A stretch of 64,000 nt of DNA, taken from the NCBI RefSeq assembly GCF_039536325.1, contig NZ_BAAAYO010000010.1:248001-312000 (forward strand). Reading direction: 5' to 3'. The stretch comes from Paenibacillus_AB hodogayensis (lineage in GTDB: Bacteria > Bacillota > Bacilli > Paenibacillales > NBRC-103111). The notes under the pieces are model-generated. The model saw only the letters and a program-made list of their open reading frames with translations. It did no database searches and had not been told where the DNA came from. The position numbers and the translations under genes were made by a program. Each line of letters starts with the position of its first letter. The first letter of the stretch is position 1. This document shows positions 34,427 to 44,900 of this stretch, piece after piece.

Positions 34427-34440
34427 AGAAATCGATTTCT
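34427..34440. promoter_or_regulatory. LacI-type operator, perfect palindrome
   Basis: AGAAATCGATTTCT, a perfect 14-bp palindrome with a central CG, just downstream of the importer promoter. Near-copies control the nag operon. Confidence 0.75.
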
Positions 34441-34449
34441 CTTGCGTTG

Positions 34450-34478
34450 AGTATAACATATGTTATGCAGATTTAAAA
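34450..34478 (-). promoter_or_regulatory. Promoter of the importer operon with second palindrome
   Basis: TATACT (34455-34450) with a weak TTTTAA 17 bp upstream. The perfect palindrome ATAACATATGTTAT (34453-34466) overlaps the -10 and spacer and may bind another factor. Confidence 0.5.
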
Positions 34479-34570
34479 GATCTTATTCAAAAAAACATCC
34501 CGAGCGTGTGAACGAGCTTGTCTCAAAACCTTAATAATAGCCGATTTTACGGGGTTTTTCTGCAAAATCG

Positions 34571-34599
34571 TTGACTCGCCCGGCAGCATCGCCGATAAT
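34571..34599 (+). promoter_or_regulatory. Promoter of the LacI regulator gene
   Basis: TTGACT and GATAAT with a 17-bp spacer, about 60 bp ahead of the start. Confidence 0.6.
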
Positions 34600-34657
34600 A
34601 TGAAGTAGCATAAACTCGTTTATATTTTCTCAATCATATGGAATGAGGATGAAGGTA

Positions 34658-35638
34658 ATGGTAACACAAAAAGACATCGCCGATTATGTCGGCGTATCCC
34701 GGACAGCCGTCTCGCTCGTTCTGAACAACGCGCCGAACAGCACCGTCTCCGAGAAAACGCGGGCGCTTATATTGAAAGCCGCCAAGGAGATGGGTTATAA
34801 AGATACGGAAGTCAAGCCAAAAATATGCTACGTTTTTTATAACCGCGAATCCAACGATCCGCGTTACCTCCAGCACTTGAAGATTACGGAGGCGGCGGCG
34901 GCCCGCTTCGGGTACACGCTTCTGTTCATGAGCATCCGCCCGAACCCGCAGGACCATCAGCGGCTGAACGAACTCGCCCGAAGTCAGGACACGGCCGGCA
35001 TCATCGTATCGGGCTTGCTGGACGAAACGGTGATCGGCATTTTGGAGGAATCGAAGGTCCCTCATCTTTATTTCGGCTGCACCGAACGGACCGATATCCA
35101 TGTGGTCGTATCGAATCACCACAAAGCGGCGTACTTGGCGGTGCGCCAGCTGATCGAACTCGGCCATCGGCGGATCGCCTTCTTCTCCGGCAGCCTCGGT
35201 CTGCTCGTCAACAAGCGCGAGCTGGCCGGCTACACCGAAGCTCTGGAGGAAGCCGGCATCGAGATAGACAAATCGCTCATCCAGACTGGAAAAGAAGAAG
35301 ACGGCGACGAGCTGTGCAACCGTCTTCATGAAATGAACATCGAGTATACGGCCGCTTATTGCACCAATACGATCATTCAATTCGGCGTGCTGCAAGGTTT
35401 GAAACGGCTAGGCATCGACGTGCCGGGGGAAATTAGCCTCATCGGCAACGAGTTTACGGAGCTGGTCCGGCTGAGCGTGCCCCAGCTGACGACGATGCTC
35501 CATGGCGGCAGTCAAAAGGAAATTCCCGTCCTGCGCCTGATCGATATCATTCAGCGCAAACGAACCGATATTTTAAACGAATACATCTCGGACTACGAGC
35601 TATTTCCCGGAGGCACCTTGGCCAAATGCCGGGAATGA
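34658..35638 (+). CDS. LacI family transcriptional regulator (amino-sugar locus)
   Basis: A 326-residue repressor with an N-terminal LacI helix-turn-helix and hinge (VTQKDIADYVGVSRTAVSLVLN), then a periplasmic-binding-like effector domain with LIELGHRRIAFFSG and the SLIGNEF segment. The start at 34658 uses GAGG with a 9-base spacer; two ATGs upstream are in frame. It diverges from the importer operon and is the best candidate to bind AGAAATCGATTTCT. Its C-terminus is shorter than usual in the last helix region. Confidence 0.9.
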   Translation: MVTQKDIADYVGVSRTAVSLVLNNAPNSTVSEKTRALILKAAKEMGYKDTEVKPKICYVFYNRESNDPRYLQHLKITEAAAARFGYTLLFMSIRPNPQDHQRLNELARSQDTAGIIVSGLLDETVIGILEESKVPHLYFGCTERTDIHVVVSNHHKAAYLAVRQLIELGHRRIAFFSGSLGLLVNKRELAGYTEALEEAGIEIDKSLIQTGKEEDGDELCNRLHEMNIEYTAAYCTNTIIQFGVLQGLKRLGIDVPGEISLIGNEFTELVRLSVPQLTTMLHGGSQKEIPVLRLIDIIQRKRTDILNEYISDYELFPGGTLAKCRE

Positions 35639-35669
35639 GCGACGCGCCCGGGAAAGGCGTCCATCCCCC

Positions 35670-35710
35670 AAAAAAAGACCGCTCGGCATAAGCCGAAACG
35701 GTCTTTTTTT
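35670..35710. terminator. Bidirectional rho-independent terminator
   Basis: AAAAAAAGACCG / CGGTCTTTTTTT with an inner CGGC-ATAA-GCCG stem, between two convergent LacI genes. Confidence 0.92.
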
Positions 35711-35857
35711 CATCTATATATCCGGTGAAGAATTCCGCTCCGGAGACGAACGATGCCCCTGTATTCGACGGCGCTTCGACGCCAAACGGATACGGGTGTC
35801 TCGGCTTCCTTCTTCGCCTGGCCTGTCGAGCCGGGGCCTGGCTTGGAGTGGCGGTTG

Positions 35858-36922
35858 TCAGTGCATCGTACCCGCCGCGGTTTCCGCAGCCGGCCCGACG
35901 CTGGGCTCGGCCACCGAATCCCGCTCCAGCAGCTCCGGAAGAAGCATAATGCCCGAGTTCGGCTTCTTGCCGTCCAACAGCATATCCAGCAGCATGTCGC
36001 AAGCGATCCGCCCCATCTCGTAGGTCGGCTGAAGCACCGTAGTCAACGGGGGCGTGATCATCTGCCCAAAGTCGATACCGTCAAAGCCCATGACCGATAC
36101 ATCCTGAGGTACCTTCAGACCGAGGGCGGCCAGCTCGCCGACTACCCCGAAGGCCGTCATGTCGTTGCAGGCGAAGATCGCGCTCGGTCGCCAGCCGCCA
36201 TTCATCAACCTGCGGGTAAGCATCTTGCCGTTCTCGAACTCGTACGTTCCGCTGTACGATTCGCGTCCGCCTTCCTCCACAAGCGGCTCAAGGCCGGCTT
36301 CGCGCATCGCTGTCAGATAGCCGTTGTGAATGCTCAGCCGGCTAGGGCGATCGAGCGGAGCGGTGACGTAGGCGATGTGTTTGTGCCCTTTGCCAATCAA
36401 ATGCCGGGTGGCCATATAGCCGCCTTTGTTGTAATCGAAATCGACCTCGCATACGTCCGGCATATCCATTTTCTGGTCGAGCGCCACAACGTTCAAGCCC
36501 ATATCGATAAAATGTTTAAGCTGTTTCTTGTCGCTCGAAATAGACGAGATGATCAGGCCTCGGACCTGCTTCTCGAACATGCCCTGGATGTACTTGTCCT
36601 CAAGCTCCGGGTTCTGGAACGAGTTGCACAGCAGCACCTGGTAGTTGTTTTTACGGGCGATCTCCTCGACGCCGAGAATAACGGAAGAATAGAAAGAATT
36701 CGTAATGGTAGGAATAATGACTCCGATCGTCATGCTCGTCTTCGTCTTGAGCTGCTTGCCGAGCAGGTTGGGCACGTAGTTATGCTCTTTGGCAATCCGC
36801 AATATTTTGGAACGCAGCTCGGGACTGACCGGGTAGCTGCTGTTGCTGAGCACGCGCGATACGGTGGCGGACGAAACGTCGGCGATTTTGGCGATATCGT
36901 GTATCGTGAGCGATTTTTTCAT
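35858..36922 (-). CDS. LacI family transcriptional regulator (pectin locus)
   Basis: A 354-residue LacI repressor: helix-turn-helix LTIHDIAKIADVSSATVSRVL, the hinge region, then the sugar-binding core with TIGVIIPTITNSFYSSV, HLIGKGHKHIAYVT and VSVMGFDGIDFGQM. The start at 36922 gives the usual MKKSLTI opening; an ATG four codons upstream is too close to GGGAG. It is the last gene of the locus but has its own promoter with an operator-like element, so it is likely autoregulated. Confidence 0.9.
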   Translation of the reverse strand: MKKSLTIHDIAKIADVSSATVSRVLSNSSYPVSPELRSKILRIAKEHNYVPNLLGKQLKTKTSMTIGVIIPTITNSFYSSVILGVEEIARKNNYQVLLCNSFQNPELEDKYIQGMFEKQVRGLIISSISSDKKQLKHFIDMGLNVVALDQKMDMPDVCEVDFDYNKGGYMATRHLIGKGHKHIAYVTAPLDRPSRLSIHNGYLTAMREAGLEPLVEEGGRESYSGTYEFENGKMLTRRLMNGGWRPSAIFACNDMTAFGVVGELAALGLKVPQDVSVMGFDGIDFGQMITPPLTTVLQPTYEMGRIACDMLLDMLLDGKKPNSGIMLLPELLERDSVAEPSVGPAAETAAGTMH

Positions 36923-36943
36923 CAAACCATTCATTCTCCCAGC

Positions 36944-36986
36944 AATCGTTTACTTCCATTAAACCGTTTATACCGTCCCCCGTCAA
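36944..36986 (-). promoter_or_regulatory. Promoter and operator of the pectin-locus LacI gene
   Basis: On the minus strand TTGACG (36986-36981), 17-bp spacer, TTTAAT (36963-36958). The near-palindrome TAAACCGTTTA (36960-36970) spans the -10 and spacer, and GTAAACGATT (36953-36944) follows. Confidence 0.65.
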
Positions 36987-37042
36987 GTCGGCGGCAGAAC
37001 ACCGCTTCGTTATGAAATGGACATTCCCCCCAAACGCCATAG

Positions 37043-37068
37043 GCCCTTCGCTTCCGAGCGCGAAGGGC
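37043..37068 (-). terminator. Hairpin after the KduI/IolB-family gene
   Basis: GCCCTTCG / CGAAGGGC with a 10-nt loop just past the stop at 37076. There is no T-run, so it may stabilise the mRNA end rather than terminate. Confidence 0.4.
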
Positions 37069-37075
37069 TGCACTG

Positions 37076-37927
37076 TTATTGTTCGCAGCTGCTTACGCCC
37101 CCGTCCGGTTCGACAAACAGCGGGTCCGCCACCGCCAGCCGGTAGCTGCGGCTTTCCGGCGTATGCGCCGCCATGATCCAAAAATACCGGTTCGTGCCGT
37201 CCGGCGAAGCGACCGTCGGATGATAGCCGCGCGGAATCGCCACCATGCTGCCGTCCGTGACGACATGAACGGCGGCCTCGCTGAACTTGCCGGGCTCCGT
37301 ATAGGCGATATGCAGCCCCGGACGCGACGCGGGCATATCGAAATAGCAGTAAACCTCCTCCAGATGCAGCTCGTGCTGATGCGGCGGCCAGCTCGTCCAT
37401 TGCCCGATCCCGCTCCGCGTAATACCGCAAATAAGCCGCGAAGCGGGCACGGCGTCGTCCAGCGTCAGGAATACATCCCTTCTCGACCGACCTTCCCCGT
37501 GAACTTGCCGGACCGCTCCGAGCGGAAGCGCGTCGTCGTACTTGCGCATGAACGGCCGACCAATCCCGTCGCACGGCGCCCCGCCGATGTACATCGTGAG
37601 GGGCTTAACCGTCCGGATCGTCACCGTATGTCCGCTGGGCACATAAAAGCTGTCGTATCGGCCGAGGGTATGACGCCCCGGCTCCCATTCGATCTCCGCT
37701 TCGCCGCGAATGACCGCTCCGTTCAGCTCCAGCTCCCCGGACTCCAATACGTGCGAGCCGCCCTCAGGCAAATTGAGCCGAAACGCATATGTCACCCGAC
37801 ATTCCGAGCGGTCGGGCGCGATCACCGTATGCAGCCCTTCCGCTTCGGAAGAGGCATAGTGCCAGCCGTCTCCCGGCCTCCGGTTTCCCTGCGTATCCAA
37901 ATGCGCCGTATCGGATTGTTCCATCAT
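37076..37927 (-). CDS. KduI/IolB family isomerase
   Basis: A 283-residue double-cupin protein of the KduI/IolB family. The metal site appears in SWPPHQHELHLEEVYCYFDM and a late VAIPRGYHPTV. KduI converts 5-keto-4-deoxyuronate to 2,5-diketo-3-deoxygluconate; IolB acts on 5-deoxyglucuronate. The adjacent KduD gene favours a KduI-type role, although the WPPHxH form looks more IolB-like. GAGGAGG precedes the ATG at 37927. It is downstream of the GH2 and KduD genes in the same orientation. Confidence 0.8.
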   Translation of the reverse strand: MMEQSDTAHLDTQGNRRPGDGWHYASSEAEGLHTVIAPDRSECRVTYAFRLNLPEGGSHVLESGELELNGAVIRGEAEIEWEPGRHTLGRYDSFYVPSGHTVTIRTVKPLTMYIGGAPCDGIGRPFMRKYDDALPLGAVRQVHGEGRSRRDVFLTLDDAVPASRLICGITRSGIGQWTSWPPHQHELHLEEVYCYFDMPASRPGLHIAYTEPGKFSEAAVHVVTDGSMVAIPRGYHPTVASPDGTNRYFWIMAAHTPESRSYRLAVADPLFVEPDGGVSSCEQ

Positions 37928-38071
37928 CCGTTTTCCTCCTCATATCCATGGTACCGGTGCTTTAAAATGATTCACCTGCGTCCGCCGATTACTGAAATGC
38001 GTTCTTCCTCCCGGGCAATGAATCTGCGTCCTGTTTGACCGGCGCGTCTGTTTCACCGGCGTTTCCGGCGC

Positions 38072-38839
38072 TTACCGGCCGAGCCAGCCGCCGTCCACCG
38101 GAAGAATGTGACCGTGCACGTAGTCCGAGGCGCGGGAGGCGAGGAAGACGACCGCCCCCTTCATATCGTCGGGCTGCCCCCATCGGCCTGCCGGAATGCG
38201 CTCGACGATTTGCCGGTTTCTCGTCGCATCGTTCATCAGCCGCTCGTTCATCTCGGTTCCCATGTAACCCGGAGCGATCGCGTTCACGTTGACGCCGCCT
38301 GCCGCCCATTCGTTCGACAACGCCTTCGTAAGCTGCGCCACTCCGCCCTTCGCCGCCGCGTACGCCGGAACCGTGATGCCGCCTTGGAACGACAGCAGGG
38401 AAGCGATATTAATGATTTTGCCGCGCCCCTGCCGAAGCATGCGAACGCCCGCCTGCTGGCAGAGCAGGAAGACGGATTTCAGGTTGACGTCCAGCACCTC
38501 TTCCCAGTCCCGCTCCGGAAACTCCGTCGCCGGATGGCGCCGCTGAATGCCCGCATTGTTGACGAGAATATCGATTCGTCCCAATCTGGCTTCCGTTTCC
38601 GGCATGACGCGGAGCACCTGCTCCTTGTCGCCGAGATCGCACGGAACGATTTCGCAGCGGCGACCGTACGACTCGACGAGCCGCTTCGTCTCGCCCTCGT
38701 CGCCTCGGCGCTGCACGAGCGCGATGTCCGCGCCAACCTCCGCCAGAGCCGCCGCCATCGCGCGGCCTAGCCCCCGGTTCCCCCCGGTCACGACGGCCGT
38801 CTGTCCGTCCAATCGGAAAAAGTCCAAGCCAAGCTCCAC
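38072..38839 (-). CDS. kduD: 2-dehydro-3-deoxy-D-gluconate 5-dehydrogenase
   Basis: A 255-residue short-chain dehydrogenase with the cofactor loop TGGNRGLGRAMA, the NNAG motif (LVNNAGIQ), the YxxxK pair (YAAAKGG), and the characteristic C-terminus IPAGRWGQPDDMKGAVVFLA. These match KduD, which reduces 2,5-diketo-3-deoxygluconate to 2-keto-3-deoxygluconate in pectin and unsaturated-uronate catabolism. It sits 51 bp after the GH2 gene in the same unit. Confidence 0.9.
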   Translation of the reverse strand: MELGLDFFRLDGQTAVVTGGNRGLGRAMAAALAEVGADIALVQRRGDEGETKRLVESYGRRCEIVPCDLGDKEQVLRVMPETEARLGRIDILVNNAGIQRRHPATEFPERDWEEVLDVNLKSVFLLCQQAGVRMLRQGRGKIINIASLLSFQGGITVPAYAAAKGGVAQLTKALSNEWAAGGVNVNAIAPGYMGTEMNERLMNDATRNRQIVERIPAGRWGQPDDMKGAVVFLASRASDYVHGHILPVDGGWLGR

Positions 38840-38890
38840 CTTTCGTACGCGTGTTTTGTCCGTTCGGCATTCCGCCTGCGCAGCCGATCA

Positions 38891-41806
38891 TTACGCCGGG
38901 TCCCCAATCATTCCCTCCAGCAGGCTGTCGAGCATATAACTCCCCGCCGGATCGTCGAACAGCCGGAGAGAGCATACGGCCAACTGTACTCCGGCCGTCT
39001 CCGTCTTGAGCAAATAAGCCCGGTCCTCGGTGGCGATTTGCCGCATAATCCATTGCTTTTGCTCGTTTCTTGCATTCGGGTCCTGCAGGATGACCGAATC
39101 CGTCTCCTCCGTCTGCATTCGCGGAACGGAACGGACGACAGCAGCGCCCCGGACGCCGATGGTCCCGGCCACCGCCTCCAGGCGAAGCGGGCTTGCCTCC
39201 TGCACCATGGAGTAAAACTGGGCGTCGCAGTATCCTTCATGCGGGAAATCGCCGAGCAGAGGATCGTCGTGCACGATCGTCGCGATGTTGCCTTTGTCCC
39301 ACCCCGCCCGAAAGCTGCTGAACTGCCGGTAATAATCGAAACCGTTCGTTCCGGACGGATGCGTCGCCGGATACCAATCGTCCCCGAAGCAGCCCGTGTC
39401 CAGCAGCAGCACCGGGATGCCGTGCCCCAGCATCAAGCGCGCCTCTTCCCCGAACCGGTCGGCTACGAATAGCTGCGGACGGAACGATTCGAGCGTCGCC
39501 GCATAATCGGGACCGGCCCAGGACCGGCAGCCGCGCACCATCGAATCCAGATCGGCCAGACGAACCGCGCCCGGCACTCGTGAACGAAACGAACGGGCAT
39601 ACGCTGCATCGGCAAAATCGCAGGCGATCATGGTCTCCGTTTCCCTGCGCCGCAGCGGGAATGCCCAGAAGTCCCAGCGATTGGCGGAAACGATCCGTTC
39701 GCCCGCTCTCACCCGAATGGACAAGCCGATCTTCGCGGGGGACGGCTTGACCGGTACGATACCCCGGATGGAGCCGGCCGGGCCGTTTCGCCCGTCGGCA
39801 AAGCCGGCGACCTCGAACCGCCCTTCCAGCCATGTTTCGCCGCTGTCGCCGATCCGCCATTCCACGATCGCCCCGCGGAGGGCGGAGCCGGAGTAGTTGG
39901 ACAGATGGACGCCGATTTCGATCTGTTCGCCGCCGAACCACGTCCGCCTATCGAAGTCCCGGTCGATCAGCACGGCGAGCGGAGCGTTGCAGCCTTCCCG
40001 GTACAACGCCGGATCGAAATCCGGTTTCCCGCCCATATCGTCGACATACCCGGCATTTCGCCCGCCGTGGCGGAAAAACGTCCACATGACGTAGCCGTCC
40101 ACATTCGGCTGCCGGCGTGCCTGCTCGATGGCCGACGTGTTGCACAGAAACGCAAGCTTGCGCGAATTGGCGATAATCGCCGTCTCCCACTCGCCGATTC
40201 CGGCTGCCTGCAGCGCCTTCCGTCCTTTTACGCCGAACGAGGCGGCGAAGCCGTCGGGCGGGTACAGAGACTCCTCTGCGGCATCGGGCCATACCCCGAA
40301 TTTGCCGTACTCGTGCACGATGCACGGCTTTTCTGCCGCAAGCGGCGCCAGTGCGCGCCAAGGAATGCGGCTCAGCCCGTCGTAGGCCCATAGAAACTGG
40401 TGGCTCCACAGATGCGGCGTCTCCGCATCGTTCGGCAGCCCGGGCAGCTCGCCCTGCATGCCGAAGGCGATAATCGCCGGATGACCGGGAGCATGCCGTT
40501 TGATCGCGGCATAGCCGGCCCTCGCGTGCTCGCGCTCGTCCTCCCGGATAATCATCAGCTGGCTGCCTTCGTTGCCGAGGCCGTACATGCCGAGCGAAGG
40601 GTGGTTGCGCGTCTGCACGATATGCTCGCGCAGCAGCTCCAGCCCTTCCGGAACCGGGAACGTTTTGCCGAAATTCGAGACGAGACTGATTTCCGAGACG
40701 AGCAGCAGCCCGAGCTCGTCGGCTATGTCCAGCTCCTCCGGCGTCGGCGTGTATGTATGGTAGCGGACGAAATTAAAGCCATGCTCCTTGACCGAGCGGA
40801 AGCGGGCGCGGATCAGCTCCCGATCGACGAGCGGGGCAATCGTCGGCGAGAAATATTCCTGTCCGACGCCCCGCGCCATAAACGGCTTGCCGTTCAGCCG
40901 CAAAGCCGCTCCCTCGGGGCCGAAATGGCGTATCCCGAGCCTCGTGCGGTATTCGTCGATAAGCTGCTTCTTTTCCAGCAGCACGACGGACATGGTGTAC
41001 AGATGGGGCTCGCCGCAGCTCCATCGCTTCGTGTCCGGAAGCTTTGCCGCAAAGGAAATCGGGGCTTGTTCCCCTGGCCGGACTTCGATTTGTTCGGCCC
41101 GGTAGAGACGCGCGTTCTCCAAGTTTGCCCGCCAATCGGCGCGAAAGGCAGGAACGACTTGAACGGCAACGCTCCGGTCATTGCAAACGACGCCTTCGAC
41201 GATCAGCCGCTTTCCTTCTTCATCCGGGCGAAGATAAACGTTTTCCAGCCGGATATCGCCGGCCGCTTCGATCTCGACCGAACGGTACACGCCGGACCAG
41301 AACATTTCGCCGAACCGGAGGCCGCCAAGCATCCCTTTGTCCTCCTCGACGACCGCCACGGTCACCCGGTTGCCTTCCCCGGACGACACCAGATCGGTTA
41401 CGTTCCATTTTGCGCTTACAGGGGCGTGGGAATGATAGCCGACATATTGTCCGTTCATCCATATATGGGCGGCGGGAGCGACCCCGCCGAATTTGATCCA
41501 GACCTGCCGCCCGCCCGCGAAGGCTTCGGGAAGCCCGAACCCGCACTCAAGCCAAGCCGTCCCCAGATATCCGTTCTGCATGCCGACGACGGACGGGTAC
41601 GGCTCCGCCAGCTCCTTGACCGACTGGATGCCGCCGGGAACGGAGCAGAATTGCTCCGTCTCGAGCGGCCGGGAAGCCCATTGCTCCGCCATGCCCCTGT
41701 TTGCAGGGTCCAGCTTCAGCTTCCATGTCCCGTCCAAGGAAAAGACGCTCCTCGCCTCTCCCCGTACAACGGCGTTCACCGGTATGCCCGCTACCCGGGT
41801 TCTCAT
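38891..41806 (-). CDS. Glycoside hydrolase family 2 protein
   Basis: A 971-residue GH2 enzyme with sugar-binding (about 20-185), immunoglobulin-like (about 185-295) and TIM-barrel (about 295-620) domains. The acid/base is Glu413 (LGNEGSQ) and the nucleophile probably Glu499 (HEYGKFG). A 350-residue C-terminal extension of unclear fold follows. No signal peptide, so it is cytoplasmic and acts on imported oligosaccharides. The beta-glycosidic substrate may be a glucuronide, galacturonide or galactoside. GGGAGGAT precedes the ATG. It stands between the secreted beta-helix protein and KduD. Confidence 0.9.
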   Translation of the reverse strand: MRTRVAGIPVNAVVRGEARSVFSLDGTWKLKLDPANRGMAEQWASRPLETEQFCSVPGGIQSVKELAEPYPSVVGMQNGYLGTAWLECGFGLPEAFAGGRQVWIKFGGVAPAAHIWMNGQYVGYHSHAPVSAKWNVTDLVSSGEGNRVTVAVVEEDKGMLGGLRFGEMFWSGVYRSVEIEAAGDIRLENVYLRPDEEGKRLIVEGVVCNDRSVAVQVVPAFRADWRANLENARLYRAEQIEVRPGEQAPISFAAKLPDTKRWSCGEPHLYTMSVVLLEKKQLIDEYRTRLGIRHFGPEGAALRLNGKPFMARGVGQEYFSPTIAPLVDRELIRARFRSVKEHGFNFVRYHTYTPTPEELDIADELGLLLVSEISLVSNFGKTFPVPEGLELLREHIVQTRNHPSLGMYGLGNEGSQLMIIREDEREHARAGYAAIKRHAPGHPAIIAFGMQGELPGLPNDAETPHLWSHQFLWAYDGLSRIPWRALAPLAAEKPCIVHEYGKFGVWPDAAEESLYPPDGFAASFGVKGRKALQAAGIGEWETAIIANSRKLAFLCNTSAIEQARRQPNVDGYVMWTFFRHGGRNAGYVDDMGGKPDFDPALYREGCNAPLAVLIDRDFDRRTWFGGEQIEIGVHLSNYSGSALRGAIVEWRIGDSGETWLEGRFEVAGFADGRNGPAGSIRGIVPVKPSPAKIGLSIRVRAGERIVSANRWDFWAFPLRRRETETMIACDFADAAYARSFRSRVPGAVRLADLDSMVRGCRSWAGPDYAATLESFRPQLFVADRFGEEARLMLGHGIPVLLLDTGCFGDDWYPATHPSGTNGFDYYRQFSSFRAGWDKGNIATIVHDDPLLGDFPHEGYCDAQFYSMVQEASPLRLEAVAGTIGVRGAAVVRSVPRMQTEETDSVILQDPNARNEQKQWIMRQIATEDRAYLLKTETAGVQLAVCSLRLFDDPAGSYMLDSLLEGMIGDPA

Positions 41807-41914
41807 ACGTGATCCTCCCTTTACGTTCTGCTCTAGGGCAAACTCATGAAAATGTCCAATGTGTTTGCTCCTTCTTAGGCTTGAAGTGTGGTTGCACTCC
41901 CCCGGGACGATCGG

Positions 41915-44900
41915 CTATTGACCGCCGCCGGACGGCTCGACGATCTTCACGCGGCCGCTGTCCAGCAGCTGCGGCGCGACCGTCAGGGGCTTGACGACGT
42001 TCTCAAACCGATTGCCGTGCAGCAGAATGCCGCTTACCCCGCCGCTCACTTCGATCCCTTTCTCAGAATCGGTCACCGTATTATCGCTCACGATGGCGTC
42101 CTTCAAGCTGCTAGCGGGCGTGCCGCCGAGCACGGAGATAAATGAATTCTCGCTCAACCGGTTGCGCCTGACCATCGTGCCCAGATTCAGCGTATCGTCG
42201 CCCTGTGCCGATATTCGCAAAAACGCCATGCCGGACCAGCGGTCCCCGGCTCCGTACCAATGATAGTAATTGCCTTCGTCGATCCGGTTGTTCACATAGT
42301 CGACGTACCAATTCGGCTGAAAGCCGCCATACACGAACCGTCCCCAGCCATGGAAGCCGTTCCCGCGGCTCATATGGTTGCCATCCACGACGACATGAAC
42401 CGCCGTTCCGTAAAACTGGAACGTCCCCGTATCCTCGAACGTGTTGCCCACGTAATAGCCGTTGCGCGACAGAGACGTAATCGAGACGAGCGACACTGCG
42501 TCCGGGCTTACCTCGAAGGCGCTGTCCAGCACGATCGTATCCTTCGTATGGCTGACGATTTCGCGGTATTGGCCCGCGCCTTTGCCGGACAGGATAAACA
42601 CGCCCGCGCCGATCCACGTGTTCGCAACCCAGCTGGCGTCCTTGCCCCCATTCGGCAAGACGAGCGTATTGCCCGCAACCGACTGGAGCTTTCCGTGATA
42701 GACGCCGCCCCCGCCGTCGGTCGTAATCGGCTCGCGGTCGTTGCCCGGCGTGCGTTCGATCGTATTCCGGGCGAAATACACGTTCTGCGTCTTGTAGTAG
42801 CCGAGGTTGTTGGCCCCGCCTCCGGCCGACGTCATATCGGCCGACACGATCCGATTGTCCTCGAAGATGACGCCGTCCGGACCGCCGATCGACCACCAGC
42901 CGGCATAACCGTTATAGAACGTATTTCCTTTCACGTAGGCCCCTTTAACGCTGTTCAACGAGAAAGGACGGTTCGGGCCGTACAGGTCGCTGTCGACGAT
43001 CTGCACGTTCTCCCCGCCCAACTTCAGCAGATCGAACAGGCTGGCGCCGATTTCGTCGCCGAGCAGTTTGTGCTTCTCCGTCGTCAGATGTCCGACGAAC
43101 GGGTTGGCGCGGATGCGAATCCGCTTGATCGCAATATGGCCCGCTTCCGGCACCTTGATGTCGGAGACGATAAAATTGCCTGTCCGCGACGTATTGAAGC
43201 TAATATCCTCGATGGCAAAATGATGCGTTCCCTTGATCATCGCGGCAGGCAGCTCGCCCAAATCCCAGACGTACGGCGACCAGAACACCTGTGTCAATTC
43301 CCGCGATTCTCCACGCATGACCGTATAGGCGGGCAGCTCAAGCGTATTGGACAAATGGTAGCGCCCCCGCGGAAAGTAAAGAATGCCTCCGCCCGCTGCA
43401 CGGACCGCGCGAAGCGCATCGCGGACAGCTGCCGTATCGTTAAATGCACCGTCGCCTTTGGCGCCGTAATCTTTCACATTAAATACCGTCTGCAGCCAAA
43501 CTTCCTTCGCTGCGACGCGGAACTTTACGGGCGGGCTCCAGGCCGTCTCTCCTCCCGATCCGTTATGCACGTATACGCGGTAATCCCCCTCCTCCAGATC
43601 GGCCGGCAGCCGCACTTCGGCGGAGTAGTCGTCGTACGCCCGGTCGGCGGCAAGACGCAGCAGCGGTCCTCCGTATACGGCCTCCAGCACGACTTGCGGC
43701 GGCGTACCGTCCTTCCCGGCGATATTTTGCCCGAACAGCCTCATCCATCCGCCGGGTGTGCCGCTCGTGCCCTGATCGCCTTGCGCCCAGGTGACTTCAG
43801 GCGCATTCAGGTAGACGGGCCTCACCGTCTTGCCGTAGACGACCGGTACAACCGCGTACACGCCGCGGGCAAGCGTATCGGGGAGGACGAATTTGAGCGA
43901 TTGCTGCGTCTTCTGCTGAATCGCCAACGATATAGCCTGCGCTTCCTCCCAGACCGGTTCGACGGAGCGCGGATTATCGTCCGCCGCGAGCGAAGCTCCC
44001 GGTTTCGGCTGCTTCACGTAAAGCGGAGCTTTGCCGATCACGGGGTCGTCATGCAGCCGGTACAGCTTCACGCTTGCCGCCGCTGCCATATATTCGCCGG
44101 TCAGCATGCCGGCGTCGCCCGGCTCCAGCCGGTTCGCCGCCCAGAAGACGACCGGGGAAGGCAGACCGCTTAACACAAGCGGCAAGCGATGGGACGTTTC
44201 CTCGTTGCCCGCGTAATCGACCGACCGGTACAGCAGCTCGAGGCTCCCTTCCTGGGCGACTTCGATCGGTTGCGTATACGCTTGCCAAGTTGCGCCTTCG
44301 TTCAGGCTGTACACGGTAGACGCGACTCCGCGGTAATCGTCGTAGGCCGACAGCGTAACGGTAACGGCAGATACGTAATGGCTTCCGTTCCATTCGCCCT
44401 GAACGGCTGCGGTCGTAACCGGAGCGACCGTATCCGTCCTGCTGTATTCCCTGTTGAATTTGAACCAGTCCAGATTGCCGATGCCGGTGCCGCCGATCAG
44501 AACCAGATAGACGTCATGAACGCCGGTCGCGCCGGAGACGGCAACCGCTTGCTCCGCGAACGTGCCGTAGGCGCCCGTGGAGCGGGTCCGCAGCGTTCCG
44601 ATCAGCGGGCCGGTCGGGCCGTCCAGCCGGATTTCGATTTTGTTGCCCGCCGCGCTCGGCGGTAGCCCGATCCGGAATACGGCGTCCTTGGCGCCGGTAT
44701 CGAAGTCGATCTGGCTGTATTTGATCCAATTCCCTCCGCGCAAATCTCCAATGTACGTGCCGATAATTTTCGCATAAGTCGCTTCGGCGTAGCTTTCGGC
44801 CTGAATCGTCGCGAAAGCGCTGGCCGGGCTCCCGGACGGGGAATCCGCATACGCAGCAGGCGCTGGATAAGAAACGGCGAATAAACCGCCGATGCTGGCC

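Noticed and set aside
36923..36934. Longer N-terminus for the pectin-locus LacI protein
   Set aside because: The upstream ATG is one base from GGGAG, too close for initiation, and the extra residues are not family-like.
42260..44173. 637-codon open frame on the plus strand
   Set aside because: Antisense shadow of the beta-helix protein caused by GC-rich codon use; no signal peptide, domain or ribosome site.
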